Source: a virus. From it: DNA of 64,000 nucleotides. Below, one piece after another: positions 47,601 to 55,475 of this stretch (position 1 is its first letter; each line of letters opens with the position of its first letter). The stretch spans positions 1-64,000 of the IMG/VR virus record IMGVR_UViG_3300032268_000759; one strand, given 5' to 3'. The translations under genes were made by a program, and so were the position numbers. A model generated the notes under the pieces. The model saw nothing but the letters and a program-made list of their open reading frames with translations, was not told the DNA's origin and searched no databases.

Positions 47601-49636
47601 GAGATTATATTGGTGATCCAAGACAGTTGGCTCAATCTAAAGATTTTTATCCTGATTTAAATACTTTAAGAGATGAATACTTTAAAAAATATACTTCAAA
47701 TTATAATTTAACTGATTATATTCGTTTAATAAAATACTTTGATAACTCATTATTTAAAATGATTAAAGATTTTGTTCCTGCAAGAACAAGTTTATCGTCA
47801 GGTATAGTTATTAAACAGCATTTATTAGAAAGAAATAGATACAGAGTACCTTCAGCTTCATACTCAGAACCATACTATACAGCATCAGTTAAATCATTTC
47901 CATTTGATTTTAACTCATCACAGTTATATAAAACTACAGCTGCTGGGGCAGGAGAATTTGATTCAGTATATATAGATAGTTTAAATCAAGCTTGGTCTGA
48001 ATCTATTGTCACTCCATTAGGTATAGTAAATAGAATTCATAATGATAAAAGTGAATTTTTAACAGGTGAATTAAGTGGAAGTACAATTGTAGCATCAACT
48101 CAAAGTTTAGGTCCAACTCCACTTTTATTTAATTTAGATTTAATATCTACAGATAATGGAGCAGGTTTAATCACATACTATGATATTAATTTTAAATTTA
48201 AATCAGATAAAACATATTATATTCAACTTAATATTAATAATACTGATACAACATTTTTAGGTAATATCTATGCTTTTTGGTTAGGTACAAGTTTATTAGA
48301 TTCAAGTGATATTATATATGAAAATGCTAGCATCCCAGTATCAACACTGTTATCTCCATTTATAAAAATTGAGAATGCTAAAACTAGAACATTAAGAGTA
48401 GTTAATGCTAGTTTATTTAATAATAATACATCTATATCTGCCTTAATATACGAAACTCCAAATGATTTACCTGAACCATTATTAAATAATGTTTCAATAT
48501 ATCCACCAAGTAGATATTTTATGGATATTGATTATTCATCAGGTCAACTTTCTCCAACTAATCAAGGAGTACTTATTACAGGATCAGCTACTAAAGCTCC
48601 TGTACAAGATTATAATTATAATGTTCGTAGAAGTACTTTACCAAGATATGCTGGTAGTAAATTAACAGGAGCAAAAATAAATGTTCATACAGATGGAGAT
48701 ATTAGTTATGGTAAAGAACCTGTAATTAACAACTACCAAACATCTTTTTTAACATTTAAAGAAATTAGAAATGCTTATCCTGAGTTAGTAGGTAAATCAA
48801 CATTATGGATTAATAGTCTAGTTGATAAAGATGGTAATCAATTAGCTGTAAATTTTAGTACTGGTTCAAATTACTATTATAATTTAATTGATAATTTTGG
48901 AAAAGATAGTCAAGTAAACTTACAAATAACTACAACACCTACAGGCTCAACATCAACTGATTTAGATTTATCTACAACTGTATATAGACCTGCTTTATTA
49001 TGGCCTAAAGTAGTATTAACCAATGAATCAGGAAGTACTTTAAATAGTGATAATACTATTAGATATGTAACTGCTTCAATAGCTATAAATGAAACTTTAA
49101 TTTCAAGTGGAGTTGTTTCACCTTACACTCTTTTAAGTTCTAGTGTGTGGGGAACAGGAGGATCAACTTTATTGAATGTGATAACATCATCAACCCAATT
49201 ATATAATACTTATGTAGCATCAGCTTTTTTCCCAAGTTATTCATTTAGTCAAAATAATACAACAACTTCATCAGTAGGTGGAGTTGGAGGATATGATCCA
49301 ATAACATTAGATATATCTCATATTAAAGTTGGAAATGAAATTAGATTTAATCAAGATGAAAGTAGAGTATATGTCATTAAAGAAGTAAATCTTAACCCTA
49401 TGTTATTTTATATATGGTTAGTTCTTGATAAACCAATACCTTCAGCTCATACTTCTTCATTAAATAATGGATTTTTAATCAGAGAATATCAAACTGATCC
49501 ATCTAAACTAGTAATAAATGCTCCTAAATTAGTAGGAGGCGCACCAGGATATTTAACACCACAATATATATCTCCTGATCTTATAGCGAGTTTAGATAAA
49601 ACAGTTGAAACTTTAAAAGAAACCGGAATATTATAA
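44627..49636 (+). CDS. Giant baseplate wedge/tail protein with LamG-like domain, 1669 aa
   Basis: The largest gene in the window. YKRIYHNVPYLFKKKGTIEG and LRALITLYGIPDTILRINEF (residues about 545-585) recall tail protein I/baseplate wedge modules. Residues about 640-860 are a LamG-like lectin sandwich (SIAFRFKTEGVSFF, SLVLERSESIYG, GWWSVLVTRTNSTHSLYVK, SYLGGF). The remainder is beta-rich. Position after gp6- suggests a gp7/gp10-type wedge role, possibly with glycan binding. Confidence 0.75.
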   Translation: MDRIVNIQNVDPTTLELQNYSSEDQNLISSFELENSFTSSVDYIEYTIYDFNQNILLYTDQFSNYSIINNKVQIDPENDLVSYGFDEGQYITNYNFFKNILGSSNDNTYYISEISSDRTEVRLDTTLIDNILVISSSTDFSIQLQQSNYYKDFYLNFGNNNLVIANNVLLDTSDPTNPTVLIKLYEPLPTNFDLKTELWVVESIADPLSYQISISLIFDSVDSGIQLNGPNFNISTKDRINNSSEYASFNSITNTTSQFGSSSLRYQLNSLLVEKGIEINIDYNSYYNFVFFSSAQTRLENFYYKMSLLEEYTANAKMSSTGSSSTSYYVSSSYNIYQAKIDDIITNFDGYEYFLYFESGSKCWPKTNDEQPYINATVNSLVVQNWLAEQYASASDYDNNLNPNALINTIPSYLRDDPSNSQYELFVEMVGQHFDSIWVYIKDIDNKYNADNRLDYGVSKDLVADVLRDLGVKIYQNNFSVDDLYTSFIGITPGGSSLPSTGNELITNYVTASLSPYVLPGYVITGYVNGKPIIVPLDDINKSIYKRIYHNVPYLFKKKGTIEGLRALITLYGIPDTILRINEFGGKNKDNSNDWDQWQNQYNYSLYSSLVDNYPTSESGSVYGSGTYGTSVYTSTSNKSGVVIIPWDKLSTTNTSPASIAFRFKTEGVSFFYPSQSLLFNELSLGGNAFSLVLERSESIYGTYSGSGAPISPTYDWGTLKLILPDTSVSCSVYLPLFNSGWWSVLVTRTNSTHSLYVKNKINNGEDGNQLGFQASSSVISSNPSWNNVGNSYLGGFRSGVTSSLISGKIYTPFLGTFQEFRYYSLPLNEGTFDDFVMNPYSIEGNTIDGAQSSVEILKLRAPLGSILDIDVSQSARTSVHPSLTVVPTTSSFYNGTNNYTITGSFQFVSNTETIFLDQFPAGIRNTINNKIKIAQTILPTGDTLSPYIRIQQDSPVSGSYTKDLNLLEVAFSPQNEINEDIIAQLGYFNLGDYIGDPRQLAQSKDFYPDLNTLRDEYFKKYTSNYNLTDYIRLIKYFDNSLFKMIKDFVPARTSLSSGIVIKQHLLERNRYRVPSASYSEPYYTASVKSFPFDFNSSQLYKTTAAGAGEFDSVYIDSLNQAWSESIVTPLGIVNRIHNDKSEFLTGELSGSTIVASTQSLGPTPLLFNLDLISTDNGAGLITYYDINFKFKSDKTYYIQLNINNTDTTFLGNIYAFWLGTSLLDSSDIIYENASIPVSTLLSPFIKIENAKTRTLRVVNASLFNNNTSISALIYETPNDLPEPLLNNVSIYPPSRYFMDIDYSSGQLSPTNQGVLITGSATKAPVQDYNYNVRRSTLPRYAGSKLTGAKINVHTDGDISYGKEPVINNYQTSFLTFKEIRNAYPELVGKSTLWINSLVDKDGNQLAVNFSTGSNYYYNLIDNFGKDSQVNLQITTTPTGSTSTDLDLSTTVYRPALLWPKVVLTNESGSTLNSDNTIRYVTASIAINETLISSGVVSPYTLLSSSVWGTGGSTLLNVITSSTQLYNTYVASAFFPSYSFSQNNTTTSSVGGVGGYDPITLDISHIKVGNEIRFNQDESRVYVIKEVNLNPMLFYIWLVLDKPIPSAHTSSLNNGFLIREYQTDPSKLVINAPKLVGGAPGYLTPQYISPDLIASLDKTVETLKETGIL

Positions 49637-49645
49637 TATTTATTA
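49636..49645 (+). promoter_or_regulatory. Late-type motif ATATTTATTA
   Basis: Begins on the last base of the preceding stop and lies 18 bases before the ATG at 49664. Confidence 0.5.
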
Positions 49646-49663
49646 ACATATAAACAAATACAA

Positions 49664-50317
49664 ATGGCATACTTAAATAATTCAGTAGTAACAGTAGACG
49701 CTATATTAACAACAAAAGGTCGCGAACTTTTAGCAAAAAGCGATGGTAGTTTTAGAATTACCCAATTTTCATTAGCAGATGATGAAATTGATTATACTTT
49801 ATATAATCCAACACATCCATCTGGGTCAGCTTATTATGGTGAAGCATTAGCGAACTTACCTTTACTTGAAGCATTTCCTCAAGAAACCCAAATTATGAAA
49901 TATAAATTGGCTACTTTACCTCGTGGAACTTCAAAATTACCAATATTAAATTTAGGTACATCAAATATAGTTATACCTCAAGGTGGAACATATATTATTA
50001 ATCCTCAAACTTTAAACTATTTAGGTGGTAATTCAACAACAGAACAGTCAGGTTACACTGCTACTATATCTGATGTTCGTTTATTAAAATCATTTACTGG
50101 GACAGGTGTTAATACAGCAGCGGCTCAAGCATTAAATGTTTCAACTACTATAGGTACAAATGTATCTAAAACAGTAGTAGGTACTACAATTAGTTTAACT
50201 GCTACAACTGTTAATACATTGTTTGGTGCAAACTCATCAGCAACAGCTACATTAACAGTAGAAGGTAGAGATAGTGGTGCTCGTGTTACTATTCCTGTTA
50301 CTATAACAAAATCATAA
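49664..50317 (+). CDS. Conserved tail/baseplate protein with Ig-like end, 217 aa
   Basis: MAYLNNSVVTVDAILTTKGR and GSFRITQFSLADDEIDYTLY are typical of a conserved structural family in T4-like phages of Bacteroidota and cyanobacteria (from memory). The last 70 residues resemble an Ig-like domain (TATLTVEGRDSGARVTIPVT). Confidence 0.7.
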   Translation: MAYLNNSVVTVDAILTTKGRELLAKSDGSFRITQFSLADDEIDYTLYNPTHPSGSAYYGEALANLPLLEAFPQETQIMKYKLATLPRGTSKLPILNLGTSNIVIPQGGTYIINPQTLNYLGGNSTTEQSGYTATISDVRLLKSFTGTGVNTAAAQALNVSTTIGTNVSKTVVGTTISLTATTVNTLFGANSSATATLTVEGRDSGARVTIPVTITKS

Positions 50318-50330
50318 AATTAAATAAAAT

Positions 50331-51371
50331 ATGTCATTCAAAAGATTAGACCCAGAAGATTTTATACTATCAGCAGATTCAATAACTGCTGCGTTATGGA
50401 CTACTAACAACCCAACATTAAGTACTTTCTTTACTTCATCAACTCAAGAAGCATCAACTACAGGTGATTATTACTTAAGTGTATATCAAACTAGTTCAGC
50501 TTTATCAGGTTCAGAAGTTCAATTTGATACTACATATGGTAACAAATTTGGTAGTGGTAGTGCTTTATATAATACATTAGTACCAGAAAATTCTCCAACT
50601 AAAACTATATATGGTCAATATAGAGCATTGGTTTTAGGAGATGAAAATTCTGATTTTGTATTTGGTAATATAACATCTTCTGATTTTTGGGCTATATCAG
50701 TTTCAAGAAACAGATATAAAGAATCATTATTTCCAGGTTCATTAACTTTAAGACTATCAGGTTCAACAGGTTTAAATATATTATTAACTGATGATTCACA
50801 ATATGTTTCTACTGTATCTTTCTTAGATTCAGGTCGAGTTTATAATTTAATTTCAGGTTCAGCTGGTGTAAAAAGCACAACAACTGCTACAACTAGTGAT
50901 GGTTGGTCATTAAACTCAGGTTCATATGGTTGGTTCTTACCAGATATTGGAACAATATTACTTAATCCATTAGCATTAGGAAGTTCAGTAGTAGGTGGTG
51001 GTATTTCATTAACATCAAATAAAACAAATAATTCTGATGGACAAAATCCTCAACTATTGTTTAGAGCAATTAGTGGTAGTGGTCCATCTTTAGCAGCATT
51101 CCGTTTAAACTCTCAAGAAACAATTACTTCAGATTACGTATTTGTTAGAGCTAGAAACTCAGAATTTAACTACTCAGAAAATCCAACATTCATATCTGGT
51201 TCAACAGGTGAAGTGTTATATGATGATTTTATTAATAATCCTCAAGTATATTTCACAACTGTAGGCATGTATAATGATAACAATGAATTAGTAGCAGTAG
51301 CTAAATTATCAAAACCATTAGTTAAAGACTTTACTAAAGAAGCTTTAATTCGTGTGAAATTAGATTTCTAA
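50331..51371 (+). CDS. Tail/baseplate structural protein, paralogue A, 346 aa
   Basis: Ends with VFVRARNSEFNYSENPTFIS, FTTVGMYNDNNELVAVAKLS and KDFTKEALIRVKLDF; the next gene ends in the same way, so the two are diverged duplicates. The N-terminal half is Ser/Thr/Gly-rich beta. A gp8-like or fibre-attachment role is possible. Confidence 0.7.
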   Translation: MSFKRLDPEDFILSADSITAALWTTNNPTLSTFFTSSTQEASTTGDYYLSVYQTSSALSGSEVQFDTTYGNKFGSGSALYNTLVPENSPTKTIYGQYRALVLGDENSDFVFGNITSSDFWAISVSRNRYKESLFPGSLTLRLSGSTGLNILLTDDSQYVSTVSFLDSGRVYNLISGSAGVKSTTTATTSDGWSLNSGSYGWFLPDIGTILLNPLALGSSVVGGGISLTSNKTNNSDGQNPQLLFRAISGSGPSLAAFRLNSQETITSDYVFVRARNSEFNYSENPTFISGSTGEVLYDDFINNPQVYFTTVGMYNDNNELVAVAKLSKPLVKDFTKEALIRVKLDF

Positions 51372-51374
51372 TGA

Positions 51375-52301
51375 ATGGGTGCTTACAAAACATTACTTGC
51401 ACAAGATATAATTATAACTCCATTTGAGGTGAACAAACTGTTCACCTTTTATGGAAATAATCAACTAATTGGTTCTGAAGTAGGTATTGATAGATTTTTA
51501 GGTAAAAACATAACCTCAAGTTTTGGACAAGATTCAACATTATTTAATCCAAATACTGATCCTACAACAGGACAATTATCTACTCAATATCAAAGACTAA
51601 TATATAATTCAATAAAAGAATTATATTACTCTAATTATTTAAGCTCAAGTTTTGGCTCACCAGTAACTACAGCTAGTTTAATTCCTGGTAAAGACACAGA
51701 CGGAAATGTACTAGTAGGAGGAACATATTCTCCATTATTCTATAATTACTTACAAACTACCTTATCATACCCACACTTTTTTCCAACATCATCAGATGCT
51801 ATTATAGGTGTATTAGCTATACCTTCAAGATTATTTGGAGATAACATTTCACCTAATAGTTTAGTTTATATTTGTGATAGTGGAAGTTACACAGATGATG
51901 GTGAAGGTAATTTAATATCTGGTAGTAATATTGTAGGTAACGTCATATACCAACATGGTATGGTAGTGTTATCAAGCGGTAGTAATAGTGTTATAAATAA
52001 CTTTATCTCAACTAATAACACAACTTGCTCATTTAAAAGCTCATATTCAATATATGAAACTCAATACAAATGTACTATCAGAGAAAATGAATTTAACTTT
52101 AGTCAAAATCCTACTTTACTATCTGGAAGTAGTAATGATACGTTATATAATTTTGCTACTGGTTCTTACTTTGCTCCGTTTATAACAACAGTTGGTTTAT
52201 ATGATGAACAACAAAATTTAGTAGCTGTAGGTAAATTGGCACAACCCTTACCATCATCAAGAACAACAGATATGACAATATATGTCAATTTAGATAGATA
52301 A
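51375..52301 (+). CDS. Tail/baseplate structural protein, paralogue B, 308 aa
   Basis: TIRENEFNFSQNPTLLSGSS, ITTVGLYDEQQNLVAVGKLA and the closing MTIYVNLDR match paralogue A. The N-terminal part differs, which suggests different attachment partners. Starts 3 bases after paralogue A. Confidence 0.7.
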   Translation: MGAYKTLLAQDIIITPFEVNKLFTFYGNNQLIGSEVGIDRFLGKNITSSFGQDSTLFNPNTDPTTGQLSTQYQRLIYNSIKELYYSNYLSSSFGSPVTTASLIPGKDTDGNVLVGGTYSPLFYNYLQTTLSYPHFFPTSSDAIIGVLAIPSRLFGDNISPNSLVYICDSGSYTDDGEGNLISGSNIVGNVIYQHGMVVLSSGSNSVINNFISTNNTTCSFKSSYSIYETQYKCTIRENEFNFSQNPTLLSGSSNDTLYNFATGSYFAPFITTVGLYDEQQNLVAVGKLAQPLPSSRTTDMTIYVNLDR

Positions 52302-52306
52302 AAAAT

Positions 52307-52768
52307 ATGCATTTATTAGAATTAGTTACGACAATTGAAGATTTAATTGATGATGAGAATTTTGATTCAACTCAATATGAAGGGTACATATACATGACCA
52401 CTAACTTGGAAACAAATCGTAGTTATATAGGTAAGAAAAATTTCTTCCATAAAACCAATGTTAAATTAGGTAAAAAAGAATTAGCTAACTTACCAGTTAC
52501 ACGTGGTAGAACCAAACAAACTAAATTAGTAGTTAAACCAAGCGATTGGAAAACATATTATGGTTCATCACAGGAAATAAAAGAGGATCTTAAAAAATAT
52601 CCTAAAGATAAATTTGTACGAGTATTATTAAAACTTTGTAAATCAAAAAAATCTTTAACTTATTATGAAAACAAATATTTATTCCAATATGGAGTACTAG
52701 AAGATCCAAAACAATGGATTAACGATAATATCCAGGGTCGTTTTTTCTCATCTGATACCTTAGAATAA
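52307..52768 (+). CDS. SegE-like GIY-YIG endonuclease-family protein
   Basis: YEGYIYMTTNLETNRSYIGK has the GIY-YIG pair in the variant form seen in T4 SegE-like proteins, followed by KKNFFHKTNVKLGKKELANL and SDWKTYYGSS. The length (153 aa) fits the minimal domain. It could be a homing nuclease or a domesticated repair enzyme. Sits at the border of the tail operon and the capsid-cargo block. Confidence 0.75.
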   Translation: MHLLELVTTIEDLIDDENFDSTQYEGYIYMTTNLETNRSYIGKKNFFHKTNVKLGKKELANLPVTRGRTKQTKLVVKPSDWKTYYGSSQEIKEDLKKYPKDKFVRVLLKLCKSKKSLTYYENKYLFQYGVLEDPKQWINDNIQGRFFSSDTLE

Positions 52769-52775
52769 AAGATAT

Positions 52776-52785
52776 ATATTTATAA
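52776..52785 (+). promoter_or_regulatory. Late-type motif ATATTTATAA
   Basis: 10 bases before the ATG at 52796, the first gene of the capsid-targeting-peptide block. Confidence 0.5.
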
Positions 52786-52795
52786 CAAAATAACT

Positions 52796-53113
52796 ATGAA
52801 AATACAAGACTTACGTAAACTAATCAAAGAAGAAATACAAAACGTATTAAATGAAGCAACTGACTTCAAATCATTTACTGTTCTTCAACCAGGTGGATCT
52901 TGGTATGAAGTTAAATATGGTGCGGGTAAATCATTTATAGCTGCAGGTGTTGGCAAACCTGAAATGACATTAATAGGTTCAACTCCAGAAGAAAAAAAAG
53001 TTTTTGATGAAATAGCACAAATGATTGGAGGTCAAGTTCAAGAAAATGATGTATTTGGATTTGAACTATCTATTCCAGCAACTAAATTTAAAGAATTATT
53101 TAATGTACAATAA
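52796..53113 (+). CDS. Candidate capsid-cargo protein, 105 aa
   Basis: MKIQDLRKLIKEEIQNVLNE followed by ATDF is an amphipathic N-terminal helix ending LNE-A, matching the (L/I)xE cleavage rule of the T4 prohead protease gp21. The mature part is a small beta-rich domain (FTVLQPGGSWYEVKYGAGKS). In T4, such peptides target internal proteins into the capsid. Cleavage and packaging are inferred. Confidence 0.65.
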   Translation: MKIQDLRKLIKEEIQNVLNEATDFKSFTVLQPGGSWYEVKYGAGKSFIAAGVGKPEMTLIGSTPEEKKVFDEIAQMIGGQVQENDVFGFELSIPATKFKELFNVQ

Positions 53114-53118
53114 CTAAT

Positions 53119-53670
53119 ATGAAAAAACAAATATTAAACGAAGAATTTCGTAGAATGAAAAAAATTGCAGGTTTAATCACTGAAAACGAAATTAGTGAAG
53201 AAACCCTAACTGAAAACAAATACAGAGCATCAGATTTTCCTGAAGTAACTGGATTTGAAGAAGATAATAATAGGATAATCATTACTTTTTCTGACAATAC
53301 TAAAGATTTAATTGAACCAAGAAATTTTGCTAATAAAGAAGTAGGATACTCTAAATTCCTTGAGTTATTAAATACTATGGATACTGATCCTAAAGCTAAA
53401 CAAGCAGTAAGTGATTTTTTAGAAATCAAAAGATTTAATGTAATTAGTACAAGTGACATTAATAAACTTTTAGCTGATAATGGTGTAGATGAAGAATATT
53501 ATGCAGGTATGGGTGGTAAAGAAATTGAAGGAGGAACAGAGGAATGGTTAGATATATTATCTGATATTACTGGTAAAGACGCTTATAGTGGAGAATTCAG
53601 TAAAAAAGATGATATGAAAATACAAACATTCATGAATCATCTAAGTCGTTTAGGTATTGAAGTAGTATAA
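53119..53670 (+). CDS. Candidate capsid-cargo protein with RMKKIAGLITE peptide, 183 aa
   Basis: EEFRRMKKIAGLITE-NE near the start (residues 8-24) parallels FKRMQKLAGLITE-GE in the protein at 59007; both end in an ITE cleavage-like site. A second possible site, LTE-N, follows. The rest is acidic and alpha/beta, unrecognised. Confidence 0.65.
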   Translation: MKKQILNEEFRRMKKIAGLITENEISEETLTENKYRASDFPEVTGFEEDNNRIIITFSDNTKDLIEPRNFANKEVGYSKFLELLNTMDTDPKAKQAVSDFLEIKRFNVISTSDINKLLADNGVDEEYYAGMGGKEIEGGTEEWLDILSDITGKDAYSGEFSKKDDMKIQTFMNHLSRLGIEVV

Positions 53671-53683
53671 AAAATATAAGTAA

Positions 53684-53703
53684 GCTTGGTTCGCCAAGCT
53701 TTC
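53684..53703 (+). terminator. Hairpin overlapping promoter P34
   Basis: AAGCTTGG pairs with CCAAGCTT across TTCG (8 bp), followed by TCTTTATTAT. Confidence 0.65.
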
Positions 53704-53716
53704 TTTATTATATTAC
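53685..53716 (+). promoter_or_regulatory. Promoter P34 with built-in hairpin
   Basis: CTTGGTT 53685-53691, 15-base spacer, A, TTATATTAC 53708-53716. The primase ATG follows after 5 bases, so probably leaderless. Confidence 0.65.
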
Positions 53717-53721
53717 TGCTA

Positions 53722-54645
53722 ATGGTAAACCAACTATTAGTTACATTAATAAATTCTGTACTTGGTACAGGTAAGTCAACATCAAGAGGTAATTATGCTT
53801 ATACTTGCCCGAGTTGCCACCACCATAAACCAAAACTAGAGATATGTTTAGATGAAACTAGTCCTGATTTTCAAAAATTTGGATGTTGGGTTTGTAAGGT
53901 TAAAGGTAAAAAACTAATTAATTTATTTAAATTAGTTGGAGCTCACTCAGATGTGATGTTAGAGCTTAAATCATTAGTTAAAAACGTCACACCCGTTGAA
54001 CAAAGACAACTTGAGGAAATTAAAGTTATATTACCTGAAGAGTTTAAATCTGTACTTAATTCTACAACATTATCATCAAAACAAGCTTTGTCATATCTAA
54101 AAGGACGAGGCATAACAGAAGATGATATTATTAAATATAATATAGGTTATTGTGAGTCAGGACTATATTCAAATATGATTATTATACCATCATATAATGA
54201 ATCTGGTTCTTTAAATTATTTTGTTGGTAGAAGTTTTATACATGACTCAGATAGAAAACTTAACCCAGATGTATCTAGAGATATAATACCATTTGAAATA
54301 TTCATTAACTGGAATTCACCTATAATATTATGTGAAGGAATGTTTGATGCTATAACAATTAAACGAAATGCTATACCATTATTAGGTAAAAATTTACAGT
54401 CAAAATTAATGAAAAAAATTGTTACTTCAACTGTAAAGAAAATATATATAGCATTAGATAAAGATGCTATAAAACAAGCACTTGATTTTTGTGAACAATT
54501 AATAAATGAAGGAAAAACAGTTTACTTAGTAGAATTAACAGATAAAGATCCAAATGAAATAGGTTTTAAACAATTTACAACACTAATCCAAAACACGTTC
54601 CCGTTAACCTATTCAGGACTGTTAGAAAAAAAATTATCATTATGA
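53722..54645 (+). CDS. DnaG-like DNA primase
   Basis: CPSCHHHKPK and FGCWVCKVKG (about residues 28-57) make a CHC2-type zinc site; LKGRGITEDDIIKYNIGYCE is the linker typical of DnaG-type primases; CEGMFDA (about 204) and IALDKDA (about 246) are the TOPRIM metal-binding motifs. Makes RNA primers, corresponding to T4 gp61. The frame is open to 53686 but that region is promoter P34, so 53722 is chosen. Overlaps the nuclease gene by 4 bases. Confidence 0.88.
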   Translation: MVNQLLVTLINSVLGTGKSTSRGNYAYTCPSCHHHKPKLEICLDETSPDFQKFGCWVCKVKGKKLINLFKLVGAHSDVMLELKSLVKNVTPVEQRQLEEIKVILPEEFKSVLNSTTLSSKQALSYLKGRGITEDDIIKYNIGYCESGLYSNMIIIPSYNESGSLNYFVGRSFIHDSDRKLNPDVSRDIIPFEIFINWNSPIILCEGMFDAITIKRNAIPLLGKNLQSKLMKKIVTSTVKKIYIALDKDAIKQALDFCEQLINEGKTVYLVELTDKDPNEIGFKQFTTLIQNTFPLTYSGLLEKKLSL

Positions 54646-55409
54646 GTCAAATAAAACACTCTTACAATCGTATCTTAGAAATATCAGACGATCACAAACA
54701 AATCACATTGCCTGATTCAAGATATTATAGACGAAATGGAGAATATTATCCAAGTGTTACATATGTTTTAGGTTATTATCCAAAAGGTAAATTTTTTGAA
54801 GATTGGTTAAAAAAAGTTGGTTACTCAGCTGAACATATTGTTAAAAAAGCAGCTGATGAAGGTACTCAAGTTCATGAGATGATTGAGGAATATCTTGAAG
54901 GTAAAGAATTAAGTTATTTAAATCAACATGGTGCTCCATCAATGCATCCTGATGTTTGGGTAATGTTTTTAAAATTTGTTGAATTTTGGGAAACATATAA
55001 TCCAAAACTTATTGAAACTGAAGTACATTTATTTTCAGACGAGCTTAAAGTAGCTGGTACATGTGATATGATTTGTGAAATTGATGGTAAGTTATGGTTA
55101 ATAGATTTTAAAACATCAAATCATATCCAATTAACATATCAATTACAAACAGCAGTATATGGTCAATGTTACAAAGAATGTTATGGAAAAACTATTGATA
55201 ACTATGGTGTGTTATGGTTGAAATCATCTAAACGTAAACTTAATAAAGAAAAAATGTCTGGTAAAGGTTGGGAAATAGTAGCATCAGAACGTACTCATGA
55301 AGAAAATATTGAAATATTTAAAACTGTGAAACGTTTATTTGATTTAGAAAATCCAAACAGTTCACCAATATTTACTGAATTTAAAACAACTGCTAAACGA
55401 ACTTTATAG
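54642..55409 (+). CDS. PD-(D/E)XK nuclease, RecB/Cas4-like
   Basis: KAADEGTQVHEMIEEYLEGK gives the upstream His/Glu, VAGTCDMICEIDGKLWLIDF followed by KTSN the Asp and Asp-x-Lys of the active site, and YQLQTAVYGQCYKE the QxxxY helix typical of RecB-family exonucleases. Probably processes DNA ends during replication and recombination. Coupled to the primase. Confidence 0.85.
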   Translation: MSQIKHSYNRILEISDDHKQITLPDSRYYRRNGEYYPSVTYVLGYYPKGKFFEDWLKKVGYSAEHIVKKAADEGTQVHEMIEEYLEGKELSYLNQHGAPSMHPDVWVMFLKFVEFWETYNPKLIETEVHLFSDELKVAGTCDMICEIDGKLWLIDFKTSNHIQLTYQLQTAVYGQCYKECYGKTIDNYGVLWLKSSKRKLNKEKMSGKGWEIVASERTHEENIEIFKTVKRLFDLENPNSSPIFTEFKTTAKRTL

Positions 55410-55424
55410 TTCTAATTTTCATAA

Positions 55425-55434
55425 ATATTTATAG
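55425..55434 (+). promoter_or_regulatory. Late-type motif ATATTTATAG
   Basis: Immediately upstream of the P35 hairpin, so the unit at 55476 may have both promoter types. Confidence 0.35.
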
Positions 55435-55456
55435 GAGACTTGGCATCCCCAAGTCT
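55435..55456 (+). terminator. Hairpin overlapping promoter P35
   Basis: GAGACTTGG pairs with CCAAGTCTC across CATC (9 bp), followed by TTCATTAT. Confidence 0.65.
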
Positions 55457-55470
55457 CTTCATTATATTTA
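55439..55470 (+). promoter_or_regulatory. Promoter P35 with built-in hairpin
   Basis: CTTGGCA 55439-55445, 15-base spacer, A, TTATATTTA 55462-55470. ATG at 55476, so probably leaderless. Confidence 0.7.
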
Positions 55471-55475
55471 CATCG

